A DNA stretch of 22,458 nt from DASSKO01 sp035690425 (GCA_035690425.1 DASSKO010000087.1:1-22458), one strand, 5' to 3'. Numbered from the stretch's first letter, positions 1 through 7,976 are shown. Numbers and translations: made by a program. Notes: a model not told the origin generated them from the letters alone.

Positions 1-451
1 CGGGGTTGTCCGGCGGCACCGCGATCTCCATCCGGTTGCTGGTGAAGGTGGTGGGCCTGCGGACGTCCCCCGCCCTGACCACCTGCTGCATGTTCGTCGG
101 GGACGCGGAGGCGAACACGTCGGCCGGGGCACCGGCCTGGATCTGCTGGGCCAGGCCGGAGCTCGGCCCGAACGAGAACACCACCTTGCTCCCCGGGTGC
201 TGGTGCTCGAAGCGCTTGCCCAGCGCGGTGAAGGTGCCCTGCAGCGAGGAGGCGGCGAACACCGTGATCGTGCCGCCCCCCGAGGCGTCGGCCCCCGTGC
301 TGCTGCCGCAGCCGGCGAGCACCGCGGCGCCCAGGAACGCGGTGACCAGGCCGGTCACCGCGCGCCAGTGGCTGAGGAGGTCGCGCAGACGGTGGTTGAG
401 GAGGTTGCGCTGCAACCGTCTCGAAACCAGCGTCCGCTCCACGCCGCTCAC
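1..451 (-). CDS. modA: Molybdate ABC transporter substrate-binding lipoprotein ModA (partial, C-terminus outside window)
   Basis: Extracytoplasmic molybdate- (or tungstate-) binding protein of the ModABC importer. About 150 N-terminal residues are present; the gene runs off the left edge. The product has a basic start, a hydrophobic stretch and a lipobox ending in LAGC at about residues 47-50, so it is a predicted lipoprotein. The mature part opens with TITVFAASSL, followed by a GPSSGLAQQIQ segment and GAPADVFASAS, which are the oxyanion-binding blocks characteristic of ModA. I chose the GTG at 449-451 because it overlaps the stop of the upstream regulator gene by four bases (GTGA), giving coupled translation; an in-frame GTG four codons later is possible. 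modB and modC would be expected just beyond the window. Confidence 0.88.
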   Translation of the reverse strand, partial: MSGVERTLVSRRLQRNLLNHRLRDLLSHWRAVTGLVTAFLGAAVLAGCGSSTGADASGGGTITVFAASSLQGTFTALGKRFEHQHPGSKVVFSFGPSSGLAQQIQAGAPADVFASASPTNMQQVVRAGDVRRPTTFTSNRMEIAVPPDNP

Positions 452-852
452 CGCGGCACCTCGACGACGACGTTGGTGGACTTGATCGAGGCGACCGCGA
501 GCACCCCGGGCTCCAGGCCGAGGTCGTCGGCGGCCTCGCGGCTCATCAGCGACACGATCCGGTGCGGCCCGGACTGCATCTCGACCTGGGCCATCACGGT
601 GTCCCGGGTGACCCGGGTGACCAGCCCGACCAGCCGGTTGCGCGCGGACAGCGAGGCCACCGGTCCGGGATCGGGATGGGTGGCGTCCTCGGCCTGGCGG
701 CGGGCGAACTCGGCCAGGGCCGCGCCGTCGACCACCTGCCGATCGGCGGCGTCGGTGCCGGTGGCCAGCCGTCCGGCGTCGGCCCAGCGGCGCACGGTGT
801 CGTCGCTGACCCCGAGCAGGTCGGCCGCCTCGCGGATCCGGTACGTCGGCAT
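448..852 (-). CDS. HTH-TOBE molybdate-binding regulator (molbindin-like)
   Basis: 134-residue protein with two parts. Residues 1-50 form an excisionase/MerR-like helix-turn-helix (REAADLLGVSDDTVRRWADAGRL), and residues about 65-134 form a single TOBE/molbindin domain (SARNRLVGLVTRV ... ASIKSTNVVVEVP), the fold that binds molybdate in ModE and Mop proteins. It is the promoter-proximal gene of an operon reading into modA with a 4-base overlap, so it very likely senses molybdate and controls its own operon. Two inverted repeats sit directly upstream. The ATG at 850-852 lies only seven bases from a TAGTAT box, so a leaderless transcript is plausible. The HTH-plus-TOBE architecture is known in actinobacteria; autoregulation here is inferred. 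Confidence 0.85.
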   Translation of the reverse strand: MPTYRIREAADLLGVSDDTVRRWADAGRLATGTDAADRQVVDGAALAEFARRQAEDATHPDPGPVASLSARNRLVGLVTRVTRDTVMAQVEMQSGPHRIVSLMSREAADDLGLEPGVLAVASIKSTNVVVEVPR

Positions 853-858
853 GGCGCC

Positions 859-864
859 ATACTA
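859..864 (-). promoter_or_regulatory. Putative -10 box of the molbindin-modA operon (leaderless)
   Basis: On the minus strand the hexamer reads TAGTAT (consensus TAnnnT). It ends seven bases before the ATG at 852, so transcription would begin at or next to the start codon, and no ribosome binding site is visible upstream of that ATG. No convincing -35 is seen; an inverted repeat occupies the spacer region instead. Pattern evidence only. Confidence 0.45.
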
Positions 865-867
865 GCC

Positions 868-881
868 GTATCTGCGGATAC
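868..881. promoter_or_regulatory. Operator-like inverted repeat, proximal (GTATC-N4-GATAC)
   Basis: GTATCTGCGGATAC has perfect 5-base arms around TGCG. It lies immediately upstream of the putative -10 box of the molbindin-modA operon, where a bound protein would block polymerase. It shares the core ATCTGCGGAT with a second copy centred 34 bases further upstream, which supports both being sites for the same regulator, most simply the adjacent HTH-TOBE protein. Confidence 0.5.
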
Positions 882-896
882 TGCGCACCCGGCGGA

Positions 897-914
897 GATC
901 CGCATCTGCGGATC
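897..914. promoter_or_regulatory. Operator-like inverted repeat, distal (GATCCGCA-TC-TGCGGATC)
   Basis: Perfect 8-base arms separated by two bases. It contains the same ATCTGCGGAT core (904-913) as the repeat at 870-879. Centre-to-centre distance is 34 bases, near three helical turns, so two bound dimers could sit on about the same face of the DNA. Probable second site of the molybdate regulator. Confidence 0.5.
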
Positions 915-994
915 GCGGACGTCGCGGCCACTGGGCACGTGCTGTTGCCACTTCGCGGGTGGTGTGCGGCGTGTTCACTAGCAATAACACCGCG

Positions 995-2935
995 TTACAT
1001 GCGAGCTGCGGGCACACTCCTGGCCAGGAACGTCGTGAGCTCGTCGTGCGCGTCCAGGGGGAGGACGTGGGCGACGTACTGGTCCGGGCGGACCAGCACC
1101 ATGCAGCCGGAGTCGCGGTCGATGCCGCGCAGGTCGAAGAGGTCGCCGGCCCGCGCGTCGGGGCAGAAGGCCTTCTCGTGGTCGACCAGGCCGAAGCGTC
1201 CCTTCCGCGGGAGCAGGGCGCCGGGCAGGCTCTCGACGGCGAGGTCCCGGTGGGCTTGCTGGAACACGGCGCGCACGTCGAGCACCGTGTCCGGGTCGGC
1301 TCCCTCCGGGGTGAAGCGTGCGACCGGCGACTCCTCCGAGGCCAGGAACTCGAAGAGTCGCCCCGCCCGTGAGTCCGCGCTCGCCGGCTCGGGGCGGTCG
1401 GCGAAGACATAGAGCCGCCAGGCACCGTCGGCGCGGGCAACATGGCCGAGGTGCAGCCGCTTCGCGTCGGCCAGCCGAACGACCGGGGCCGAGTGGAACC
1501 GCATCCCGACCGGGAAACCCGTGGCGAGGCGCTGGTACGTCGGCTCGCCGGTGATCATCGACGGGGCATAACGGTTCGCGACCCCGGCGGTGAAGCGGCC
1601 CTGCTGCACGAAGTACTCCTGGAACTCCTCCGGATCCACACCCTCGGCGTCTCCCCCCTCGGCCTCGCGGGGCGGCGCACTGAACATCCGGGCGAACTCG
1701 CGGTCGAAGTCGATGAGCTCCTGCGCCACCGCCTGCCGCTCGTCGCTGTAGGTCTGCAGCAGCTCCGGCCGCGCGACTCCACGCAGGACGCCTGCCAGCT
1801 TCCAGCCGAGGTTCCAGGCGTCGGCCATCGACACGTTCATCCCCTGCCCGGCCTTGGCGCTGTGGGTGTGACAAGCGTCGCCGGCGATGAACACCCGGGG
1901 CAGCCGGGTCGCTGTCTCGACGGCCGGCACGTCGTCGAACCGGTCGCACAGCCGCTGCCCGATCTCGTACACCGACCACCAGCCGACGTCCTTCACCTCG
2001 AGGGTGTACGGGTGCAGGATCCGGTTGGCGACCGCAGCCAGCCTCGTAGGGGTGACGCCGGTGCGGTCGGCGAGCAGCTCCCGGTCGTGCACGGCGTCGA
2101 GCTCGATGTAGAGGCGGACCAGGTAGCCGCCCTCCCGGGGGATGATCAGCAGGTTGCCCTGGTTGGCCGAGTGGATGGCGGACTTGAGCCGGATGTCGGG
2201 GAAGTCGGTCACGGCCAGCACGTCCATCACCCCCCACGCCTGATCCATCGCGTCGCCGACCAGCTCGCGGCCGATCGCGGTGCGGACATTGCTGCGGGCC
2301 CCGTCACAGCCGACGACGTACTTCGCCCTGATCCTCGAGGTCTCACCGGTCTCCTGCCCCGCCGACACGTGCCGCACGGTCACCGTCACCGGGTACTCAT
2401 CGGCGGCCGCGGGATCGGTGTCGACGTGGACATCCACGGCCTGCAGCCCGTAGACCGGCCGCAGCCGGCCGGCCGAGCGCTCCATCGAGTCACGCAGGAA
2501 CGCCAGCATCCGCGCCTGGTTGACGATCACGTGCGGCATCTCGGAGAGGTCTTCCTCGACGTCCTGGACCCGGCCGGTCCGGAGGATCCGCGACCGGTCG
2601 GCCGGGTCCGGTTGCCAGAAGGCAACCTCGTTGACCCAGTACCCCTCGCCCATCAGCGGACCGGCGAGGCCGAAGGCCTCGAACATCTCCACGGTCCGGC
2701 AGGCCACCCCGTCGGCCTGTCCCACCTGCAGCGGCCCATCGCGTCGGTCGATCACCGCGGTCCTGATCTCCGGGAACCGGGCCAGCTGCGCGGCCAGGAC
2801 GAGCCCCGCCGGCCCACAGCCGACGACCAGGACGTCCACCTCCCCGGGCAGGCCGTCCGGCCGCCCCGCCACGGAAGGATCGGGCTCATCGACGAGCGGG
2901 TCGCCGGGCCGGTAGCCATTCAGGTAGAACTGCAC
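995..2935 (-). CDS. mobA: 3-hydroxybenzoate 4-monooxygenase (FAD-dependent, MobA type)
   Basis: 646-residue flavoprotein hydroxylase that converts 3-hydroxybenzoate to protocatechuate with NADPH and O2. The N-terminus MQFYLNGYRPGDPL is the hallmark start of the Comamonas MobA family (about 640 residues). FAD motifs are clear: GCGPAG at residues 39-44, the DG motif (VVGCDGARSNVRTAIG) and the GD motif (VFIAGDACHTHSAKAGQGMN). The C-terminal third is the thioredoxin-like domain of phenol-hydroxylase-type enzymes and includes LRGIDRDSG and VRPDQYVAHVLPL. The start is a GTG at 2933-2935, preceded by GGAAGGAAG. It lies 55 bases after the IclR gene in the same direction, as the last gene of the catabolic operon. 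The symbol refers to meta-hydroxybenzoate, not to molybdenum cofactor synthesis. Phenol 2-monooxygenase is the main alternative but fits less well. Confidence 0.88.
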   Translation of the reverse strand: MQFYLNGYRPGDPLVDEPDPSVAGRPDGLPGEVDVLVVGCGPAGLVLAAQLARFPEIRTAVIDRRDGPLQVGQADGVACRTVEMFEAFGLAGPLMGEGYWVNEVAFWQPDPADRSRILRTGRVQDVEEDLSEMPHVIVNQARMLAFLRDSMERSAGRLRPVYGLQAVDVHVDTDPAAADEYPVTVTVRHVSAGQETGETSRIRAKYVVGCDGARSNVRTAIGRELVGDAMDQAWGVMDVLAVTDFPDIRLKSAIHSANQGNLLIIPREGGYLVRLYIELDAVHDRELLADRTGVTPTRLAAVANRILHPYTLEVKDVGWWSVYEIGQRLCDRFDDVPAVETATRLPRVFIAGDACHTHSAKAGQGMNVSMADAWNLGWKLAGVLRGVARPELLQTYSDERQAVAQELIDFDREFARMFSAPPREAEGGDAEGVDPEEFQEYFVQQGRFTAGVANRYAPSMITGEPTYQRLATGFPVGMRFHSAPVVRLADAKRLHLGHVARADGAWRLYVFADRPEPASADSRAGRLFEFLASEESPVARFTPEGADPDTVLDVRAVFQQAHRDLAVESLPGALLPRKGRFGLVDHEKAFCPDARAGDLFDLRGIDRDSGCMVLVRPDQYVAHVLPLDAHDELTTFLARSVPAARM

Positions 2936-2990
2936 GGTCGTGGCTTCCTTCCGCTCTGGTTGGACTCACTCGAGAAGGCAGCGAAACCGG

Positions 2991-3785
2991 TCAGACGACC
3001 AACTTGCCCAGTTCCTCGACCGCGTCGCGAAGTGCCGCGACGATCTCGTTTCGCCTCGCTGGATTCATCCGATGCACGGGAAGCGACACAGTGAGGGCGT
3101 AGTGCACTCCGCTGGGCGAGGACACGGGCATGGAGATGGATACGACGCCCTCCTCGCTTTCCTCATTGGACGTGGCGAAGCCACGGCGACGCACGAGCTT
3201 GAGGTCCTTCTCGAGCGCAGTCCGGCTCGTCAATGATCGAGGCGTGAGCGTCTCGAGCGCATCGGACGGGTAGAGCTGGTGGAGCTCCTGGGTGCTGAGC
3301 AGGCTCAGCGACGCCTTGCCGTTGGAGGTGCAGTGTGCGGGCATCGCACGTCCGGCACGTGAGACCACGCGGACGGCCCGGGGGCTCTCAATGGAGTCGA
3401 TGAAGTGCGCCTGGGTGGCTTCCAGACGGCCGAGGTGCACGGTCTCCTGCACCTTCGCGTTCAGCGCTTCCAGAACGGGCCGGGCGCGCGAGCGAATGTC
3501 GAGCTGACGAATCGTGGCGAATGCGATGGTGGCAAGCGCCGACCCTGGCTCGTAAGCTCGCGACTCGCGGTCCTGGCGCACGAATCCGCGGTACTGCAGC
3601 ATGGCGAGCAACCGGTGGGCGGTCGATGACGCCACGCCGAGATAGGTGCTGGCGTCGGTCAGACGGATCCGAGGCTGCTCGGCGAACAGCAACAGCAACC
3701 TGAGCGCATTGTCCACCGACTCGATCGGATACTGAGGTGGTCGAGGGCCATCGGCGGTGGCCCCCCGCGAAGCAGGCTGCGTCAC
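2991..3785 (-). CDS. IclR-family transcriptional regulator of the catabolic operon (PhtR-like)
   Basis: 264 residues. Residues about 18-80 are an IclR winged helix (SVDNALRLLLLFAEQ ... YLGVASSTAHRLLAMLQYRGFVRQD). The remainder is the IclR effector-binding domain, with AHCTSNGKASLSLL and TSNEESEEGVVSISMPV as family blocks. The frame stays open upstream to 3920, but the GTG at 3783-3785 is chosen because it overlaps the aldolase stop by four bases (GTGA) and gives a normal IclR length; the longer version would lie inside the aldolase gene. IclR proteins control many aromatic-acid operons, and pht/pad clusters carry one in this position. It probably acts at the inverted repeat near 13922-13956. 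Being encoded in the operon it likely controls, it would form a feedback loop. The ligand is unknown; phthalate or protocatechuate are candidates. Confidence 0.85.
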   Translation of the reverse strand: MTQPASRGATADGPRPPQYPIESVDNALRLLLLFAEQPRIRLTDASTYLGVASSTAHRLLAMLQYRGFVRQDRESRAYEPGSALATIAFATIRQLDIRSRARPVLEALNAKVQETVHLGRLEATQAHFIDSIESPRAVRVVSRAGRAMPAHCTSNGKASLSLLSTQELHQLYPSDALETLTPRSLTSRTALEKDLKLVRRRGFATSNEESEEGVVSISMPVSSPSGVHYALTVSLPVHRMNPARRNEIVAALRDAVEELGKLVV

Positions 3786-4510
3786 GGGCGCGACCCTACT
3801 CGCACTCCCTCCCTGACCGGGGATGCGTGGGTGCGAGCCAGGTAGTCCCATCCCTGCTCCAGCAGTGCACGGGGATAGACGTTGGCACGCTTGGCGAGTG
3901 CCTCCTCTTCCCCGGTCCACCGCTTGGGGCCCCCGGAGGCCACCGCTGCGAGTTGCTTGGTGCAGGCGTTGTCGAGCAGCAGCGCTGCCATCACGGCCTC
4001 GACAAGGTCGCCACCGACTGTGACCATGCCGTGGCCCACGAGGAACGCCGCGTAAGCGTCGCCGAGTGTGTGGGCGACGTCGTCGCCGAGCTCGTCGGTC
4101 AGGATCAAGTCGGAGGTGCCGGTGTAGCCGGGCACACCGTGTGGCGCGAAGTAGCTGGCCTCATGGGAGATCGGGCGCAGCGGCACGTCGAGCGACGAAA
4201 ACTCGGTGCATGAGGCGACGTGGGTGTGCACGGTTGCCGATACATCGGGACGCGCGGCCATCACGCGGGTGTGGATGGGGTACTCCGCGTGCCTTCGGCG
4301 GTGCCCGGAAAGGACGGTCCCGTCCCAGCCGACCAGCACCAGATCATCGAGCCCGACTTCTTCCATGCCAAGACCCGACGGCTTCATCCACACCCCGGTC
4401 TCGTCGCTTGCCCGCACGGCTACGTGGCCCCAGACGAAGTCGTTGTGGCCCGTGGCGGCGAGGATGTGGCACGCCGACACCAGTTGTTCGCGAGTCTCTT
4501 GGTCTTGCAT
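3782..4510 (-). CDS. Class II aldolase/adducin-family protein, probable 3,4-dihydroxyphthalate decarboxylase (PhtC-like)
   Basis: 242 residues, a full-length class II aldolase domain. The metal-site set is visible: E76 in AEYPIHTRVM, H95 and H97 in VHTH, and H160 in VGHGMV. In actinobacterial phthalate operons the 3,4-dihydroxyphthalate 2-decarboxylase (PhtC/PadC) belongs to this family and sits between the dioxygenase genes and the IclR gene, exactly as here; its product is protocatechuate. The ATG at 4508-4510 is preceded by AAGGGG at good spacing. It follows the ABC transporter by 31 bases and overlaps the IclR gene by four. A sugar-phosphate aldolase or epimerase role is possible from the fold alone, but the neighbours argue for the decarboxylase. 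Confidence 0.75.
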   Translation of the reverse strand: MQDQETREQLVSACHILAATGHNDFVWGHVAVRASDETGVWMKPSGLGMEEVGLDDLVLVGWDGTVLSGHRRRHAEYPIHTRVMAARPDVSATVHTHVASCTEFSSLDVPLRPISHEASYFAPHGVPGYTGTSDLILTDELGDDVAHTLGDAYAAFLVGHGMVTVGGDLVEAVMAALLLDNACTKQLAAVASGGPKRWTGEEEALAKRANVYPRALLEQGWDYLARTHASPVREGVRVGSRP

Positions 4511-4533
4511 CAGTCACCCCTTGTCGGTCGGGA

Positions 4534-4549
4534 CGCGCTGTTCAGCGCG
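4534..4549. other. Short perfect inverted repeat at the end of the transporter genes
   Basis: CGCGCTG and CAGCGCG are separated by two bases; in RNA this would fold as a six-pair GC stem with a four-base loop. It spans the stop codon of the last ABC ATPase gene, just upstream of the aldolase gene. No U-run follows, so it is not a convincing terminator. It could stabilise or attenuate the mRNA between the two parts of the operon. Confidence 0.3.
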
Positions 4550-5333
4550 ACATGAGCTCTCTGCTTCGCAGTTCATCGGGTACGGAGATCGTCTGGCCGC
4601 TTCGGGCACCGGATTCGCGTGCGGCGCCACCGAGATAGTGCTGGCTCACGTCCTCGTCTTCGAGCAGTGTCCGGGCGTCGTCGGCGCGCGCCACGCAGCC
4701 GTTCTCCAGGACGATCCCGTAGGTTGCGACGGCCAGCGCTGCGGCGGCGTTCTGCTCGGCGAGCAAGACGGCCACGTCTTGCTGAGCCAACTCCTTGACC
4801 GTTGCCAAGATCTGCTGGACAAGAGTGGGCGCTAGCCCCAAGGACGGCTCGTCCAGGAGCAGGACCGTTGGGTTGCGCACGAGGGCACGTCCGATCGCGA
4901 GCATCTGTTGCTGACCTCCCGACAGCAGGCCGGCGGGGCGGGAACGGAACTCGGCGAGAATCGGAAACATCGCGAAGACCGAGTCGATCCTGGCGTGCGC
5001 CTCCCGGCCAGGGACGCGAAGTCCGTGTAGACCCATCTGAAGATTTTCACGCACGGTCAGTTCGGAGAAGAGGCGTCGGCCCTCCGGGACGAGCGCGATG
5101 CCCATTCCGGCGATGCGGTGCGCTGGTCGCCCGAGTATCGCGGTGCCGTCCACGCTGATCTTGCCGGTGGCGGAGCGATGCAGGCCAGCGATGGTATTGA
5201 GCAGGGTCGACTTGCCGACGCCGTTGGCGCCGATCAGTGCGACGATCTCGCCTGGACGCGCCTGCAGGCTTACCTCACGCAGGACCCGCGTCGATCCATA
5301 TCTGGCAACGAGTGTCTCGACCACGAGCGTCAT
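4542..5333 (-). CDS. HAAT-type ABC transporter ATP-binding protein (LivF-like)
   Basis: 263-residue ATPase, one of two in the importer. Walker A is GANGVGKST, the signature is LLSGGQQQMLAIGRAL and Walker B is VLLLDEPSLGLAP, followed by the LAEQN switch-histidine region in its LivF form (Q-N instead of H). The family is usually about 235 residues; here a tail of roughly 25 residues rich in Arg and Ser follows the normal end. The ATG at 5331-5333 overlaps the preceding ATPase gene by four bases (ATGA). With the other four transporter genes it should import an aromatic acid, inferred to be phthalate or a related acid. Confidence 0.9.
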   Translation of the reverse strand: MTLVVETLVARYGSTRVLREVSLQARPGEIVALIGANGVGKSTLLNTIAGLHRSATGKISVDGTAILGRPAHRIAGMGIALVPEGRRLFSELTVRENLQMGLHGLRVPGREAHARIDSVFAMFPILAEFRSRPAGLLSGGQQQMLAIGRALVRNPTVLLLDEPSLGLAPTLVQQILATVKELAQQDVAVLLAEQNAAAALAVATYGIVLENGCVARADDARTLLEDEDVSQHYLGGAARESGARSGQTISVPDELRSRELMSR

Positions 5334-6097
5334 GGGTTCACCTCTCCCAGGTAGGCAGCGATCACCTTCGGGTTCTTTTGCACCGCATCGGGTACGTCGT
5401 CGGCGATCTTCTGGCCGGCATCGAGTACCAGCACGCGGTCACTCACAGACATCACCAGGTTCACGTTGTGCTCGATCAGCACCATGGTGATGTCGGTTGC
5501 CTTCACAGCGCGTAGTACGTCGGCGAGCTCGAGGGTTTCGGTGTCGTCGAGTCCGGCGGCGGGTTCGTCCAGCAGCATCAGCCGGGGGCTGCCGGCGAGG
5601 ACGCGGCCCACTTCGATGAGTCGCTGGGTACCTGCTGGCAGGTCTGCAGCCTTGGAGTCTGCGAAGCGGCCGAGCTCGAGGAAGCGCAGCACCGCGTCCG
5701 CGCGGCTGTGCATGGCCTTCTCCTCGCGTCGTGCGGAGGGCAGCCGCAACCCGGTCGCCCAGAAGCCGGCGCGGGCAAGGTGGTGCGAGCCGAGCATGAT
5801 GTTCTGCCGTACGGTCAGCCTGGGCACGAGCCGAGCGGACTGGAAAGTGCGCATCAGGCCCTGCTTTGGCAACTCGTGGGGGTTTGCTCGCGTGATGTTC
5901 TGCCCGGCAAGGGCAACTTCGCCCGCATCCGGACGGGTGAAGCCGGTGACGATGTCGAGCATGGTGGTCTTCCCGGCACCGTTTGGCCCGATGATGGCCC
6001 GCACAGCACCCTCGGCAACGTCAAAGGAGACGTCATTGAGTGCTTGCAAGCCGCCGAACCGGCGCGACACGCCTGTGACCTTCATCAGCACTGTCAT
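5330..6097 (-). CDS. HAAT-type ABC transporter ATP-binding protein (LivG-like)
   Basis: 255-residue ATPase, partner of the LivF-like subunit on the cytoplasmic face of the importer. Walker A is GPNGAGKTT, Walker B is LMLLDEPAAGLDDTE and the H-loop is VLIEHN. The ABC signature is the variant DLPAGTQRLIEVGRVL rather than LSGGQ. The insert between Walker A and signature (GLMRTFQSARLVPRLTVRQN) is typical of LivG. The frame is open further upstream, but the ATG at 6095-6097 is chosen because it overlaps the permease stop by four bases and begins the domain (MTVLMKVTGVSRRFGG). Confidence 0.9.
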   Translation of the reverse strand: MTVLMKVTGVSRRFGGLQALNDVSFDVAEGAVRAIIGPNGAGKTTMLDIVTGFTRPDAGEVALAGQNITRANPHELPKQGLMRTFQSARLVPRLTVRQNIMLGSHHLARAGFWATGLRLPSARREEKAMHSRADAVLRFLELGRFADSKAADLPAGTQRLIEVGRVLAGSPRLMLLDEPAAGLDDTETLELADVLRAVKATDITMVLIEHNVNLVMSVSDRVLVLDAGQKIADDVPDAVQKNPKVIAAYLGEVNP

Positions 6098-7095
6098 CGG
6101 CCTACCCTCCGCACGACGCCCTTGATCCCGCCCCAGATGCCGTCGGGGAGGTAGGTGATTACGACGATGAGCACGACGCCCGCGATCAGCGGCTCGTAGA
6201 GTGCCACGTGCTGGCCCGCCTCGGGAAGCCACCGCAGCAGGAAGACGCCGAGCAGCGGGCCCACGATCGACCGTGACCCACCGAGTGCGAGCATCACGAC
6301 GAGGTCGAATGCCACAAGGACGCCGACCATCTCCGGCGAAATGAACCGGGAGTAGCAGGCGTACAGGGTCCCCGCCACGGATGCGAACACCGCAGCTAAC
6401 ACGAAGGCGTAGGTCTTGTACCTCGCCGCGTCGACACCCAGCATCGACGCGGCCGGCTGGTCACTGGCGATCGCCGCGAGCGCCCGGCCGGTGCGGGACC
6501 GGACCAAGCCGGAGACGAACCACGCACCGACGGCACACAGGATGAGAATCACCCAGTAGTTCGCCGCATCCGTGGTCGCAGCAAAGGAGCCAAAGCCGAT
6601 GTTGGGCACTCCGACCAGGCCGGAGGGGCCGCCGGTGAGGCTGCCCAGACCGGTGGCCAGGTTCTCCGTGATCACGGCCAAACCGAGGGTGGCCAGCGCA
6701 AGGTAGTAGCCACGCAGCCGAAGGAAGGAGCGACCCAGCAGGAACGCCACCGCCGCTGATAAGACAGCCATCACCACCAGCGCGACTACCGTGGGTACGC
6801 CGAGCCGGAGACTGAGGATGCCGCCGCCGTATCCGCCGAGCGCCATGAAAAGTGTCTGCCCCAGTGAGACCTGACCGGTGTGACCCAGGAAGAGGTCCAG
6901 GCCAAGGACGACAAGGAAGAAGATGCCGACCACGACGAGGAAGCTGAGCCAGCCGGGAACGAGGTAGGGAACAGCCACGAGCAGGAGGCCGAGCAGCGCC
7001 AGTCCTACGCGGCGTCCGCGGGTCGCAACGGCCGAGGTGCCAGCATGGGCATCGATCTCGGGACTCTCCGACTCTTGCTGATGCAGCAACGTCAT
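6094..7095 (-). CDS. HAAT-type ABC transporter permease (LivM-like)
   Basis: 333-residue integral membrane protein of the branched-chain amino acid/aromatic acid permease family. After a soluble N-terminal stretch of about 27 residues come multiple hydrophobic segments. Family blocks are LGHTGQVSLGQTLFMALGGYGGG, here read only in part (residues about 67-90), and the cytoplasmic loop SRTGRALAAIASDQPAASMLGVD that contacts the ATPase. Start and stop overlap both neighbours by four bases. It should pair with the LivH-like permease to form the channel. The substrate is inferred from the operon, not from the permease itself. Confidence 0.9.
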   Translation of the reverse strand: MTLLHQQESESPEIDAHAGTSAVATRGRRVGLALLGLLLVAVPYLVPGWLSFLVVVGIFFLVVLGLDLFLGHTGQVSLGQTLFMALGGYGGGILSLRLGVPTVVALVVMAVLSAAVAFLLGRSFLRLRGYYLALATLGLAVITENLATGLGSLTGGPSGLVGVPNIGFGSFAATTDAANYWVILILCAVGAWFVSGLVRSRTGRALAAIASDQPAASMLGVDAARYKTYAFVLAAVFASVAGTLYACYSRFISPEMVGVLVAFDLVVMLALGGSRSIVGPLLGVFLLRWLPEAGQHVALYEPLIAGVVLIVVITYLPDGIWGGIKGVVRRVGR

Positions 7096-7976
7096 CTCCG
7101 CACCTCGCTCATCTTGCCGCGCAGGCCGGCCGGTCGAACCAACAACAGCAAGATCAGCAGCCCAATCGCGAGCACCTCAGCTGTGGACGAGGCGGTATAG
7201 CGACTGAACACGCCCTCGAGGACGCCCAAAAGGAGGCCGCCCGCCACGGCGCCACTGGAGCTGCCTAGACCTCCGATCACGGCCGCAATGAAGCCGTTTA
7301 CCGCGTAGGGGACCACGGTGTCGTACTGCAGGAAAGTCAACGGAATGATCGCGGTCCCGGCGAGTGCCGCCATCGCCCCGGCCAGACTGAATGCGACCAG
7401 CCGCACGCCATCGACGTTGACGCCCATGAGGGACGCGGCGGCGGGGTCCTGCGCGGTTGCCCGCATCGTGAGGCCCAGGCCGGTGCGTTGCAGCAGGAAC
7501 CACAGCGCCGCGACGGAGATCAGCAACACACCAACGATCCAGAAGTACTGCGTGGCCAGCTTCACGCCCCCCCAGGTCACGCTCTGCTTGTTGCTGAATG
7601 AGGCCATGGTGTAGGGCAGGTTGCCCCAGACCACCAGCAGCAGCCCACCAATCGCCTGAAGCAGACCGACCGTGATGAGCAGCATCCGCTCACGCCCGGC
7701 CCGCTTCGAACCCGGCCGGATCACGACGACGTCCACCACCGCCAGCACGACGGCGAAGATCACAGCCATCACGACCATCAGCAGCACCGGGTTGAGGTGC
7801 GCGGCCTTCTGCACGCTCACTGCGGCGAGTGCCGCGAATACGACGAACGCTCCCTGCGCCAGATTGATCACCCGGCTCATCGAGAAGATGAGCGACATTC
7901 CCAGCGCGATCAGTGCATAGACACAGCCGACAATCAGACCGCTGACGATCGTCTGCACGACGTCGACCATGGTCAC
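7092..7976 (-). CDS. HAAT-type ABC transporter permease (LivH-like)
   Basis: 294-residue membrane protein of the LivH family, with about eight hydrophobic segments. The N-terminal block GLIVGCVYALIALGMSLIFS and the coupling loop RTGLGLTMRATAQDPAAASL are family hallmarks, and the glycine-rich NGFIAAVIGGLGSSSGAVAG segment is typical. The GTG at 7974-7976 overlaps the stop of the binding-protein gene by four bases (GTGA); an ATG two codons downstream is an alternative start. It forms the transmembrane channel with the LivM-like subunit. Confidence 0.9.
   Translation of the reverse strand: MTMVDVVQTIVSGLIVGCVYALIALGMSLIFSMSRVINLAQGAFVVFAALAAVSVQKAAHLNPVLLMVVMAVIFAVVLAVVDVVVIRPGSKRAGRERMLLITVGLLQAIGGLLLVVWGNLPYTMASFSNKQSVTWGGVKLATQYFWIVGVLLISVAALWFLLQRTGLGLTMRATAQDPAAASLMGVNVDGVRLVAFSLAGAMAALAGTAIIPLTFLQYDTVVPYAVNGFIAAVIGGLGSSSGAVAGGLLLGVLEGVFSRYTASSTAEVLAIGLLILLLLVRPAGLRGKMSEVRR

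Noticed and set aside
971..990. Short GTGTT/AACAC inverted repeat after the monooxygenase as a terminator.
   Set aside because: Only five pairs, AT-rich arms, a ten-base loop and no U-run; too weak to call.
995..2935. Reading the mobA symbol as molybdenum cofactor guanylyltransferase because modA and a molbindin gene are adjacent.
   Set aside because: The protein has FAD-hydroxylase motifs (GCGPAG, DG and GD motifs) and no nucleotidyltransferase motif; the adjacency to molybdate genes appears coincidental.
1442..3094. Plus-strand open frame of 550 codons opposite the monooxygenase.
   Set aside because: Shadow of a clear FAD monooxygenase; no recognisable motif and it crosses the IclR/monooxygenase boundary.
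5330..6097. Aberrant ABC signature (LPAGTQR) suggesting an inactive ATPase.
   Set aside because: LP-x-G-T-type signatures occur in LivG-like ATPases, and Walker A, Walker B and the H-loop are intact, so I do not regard it as defective.
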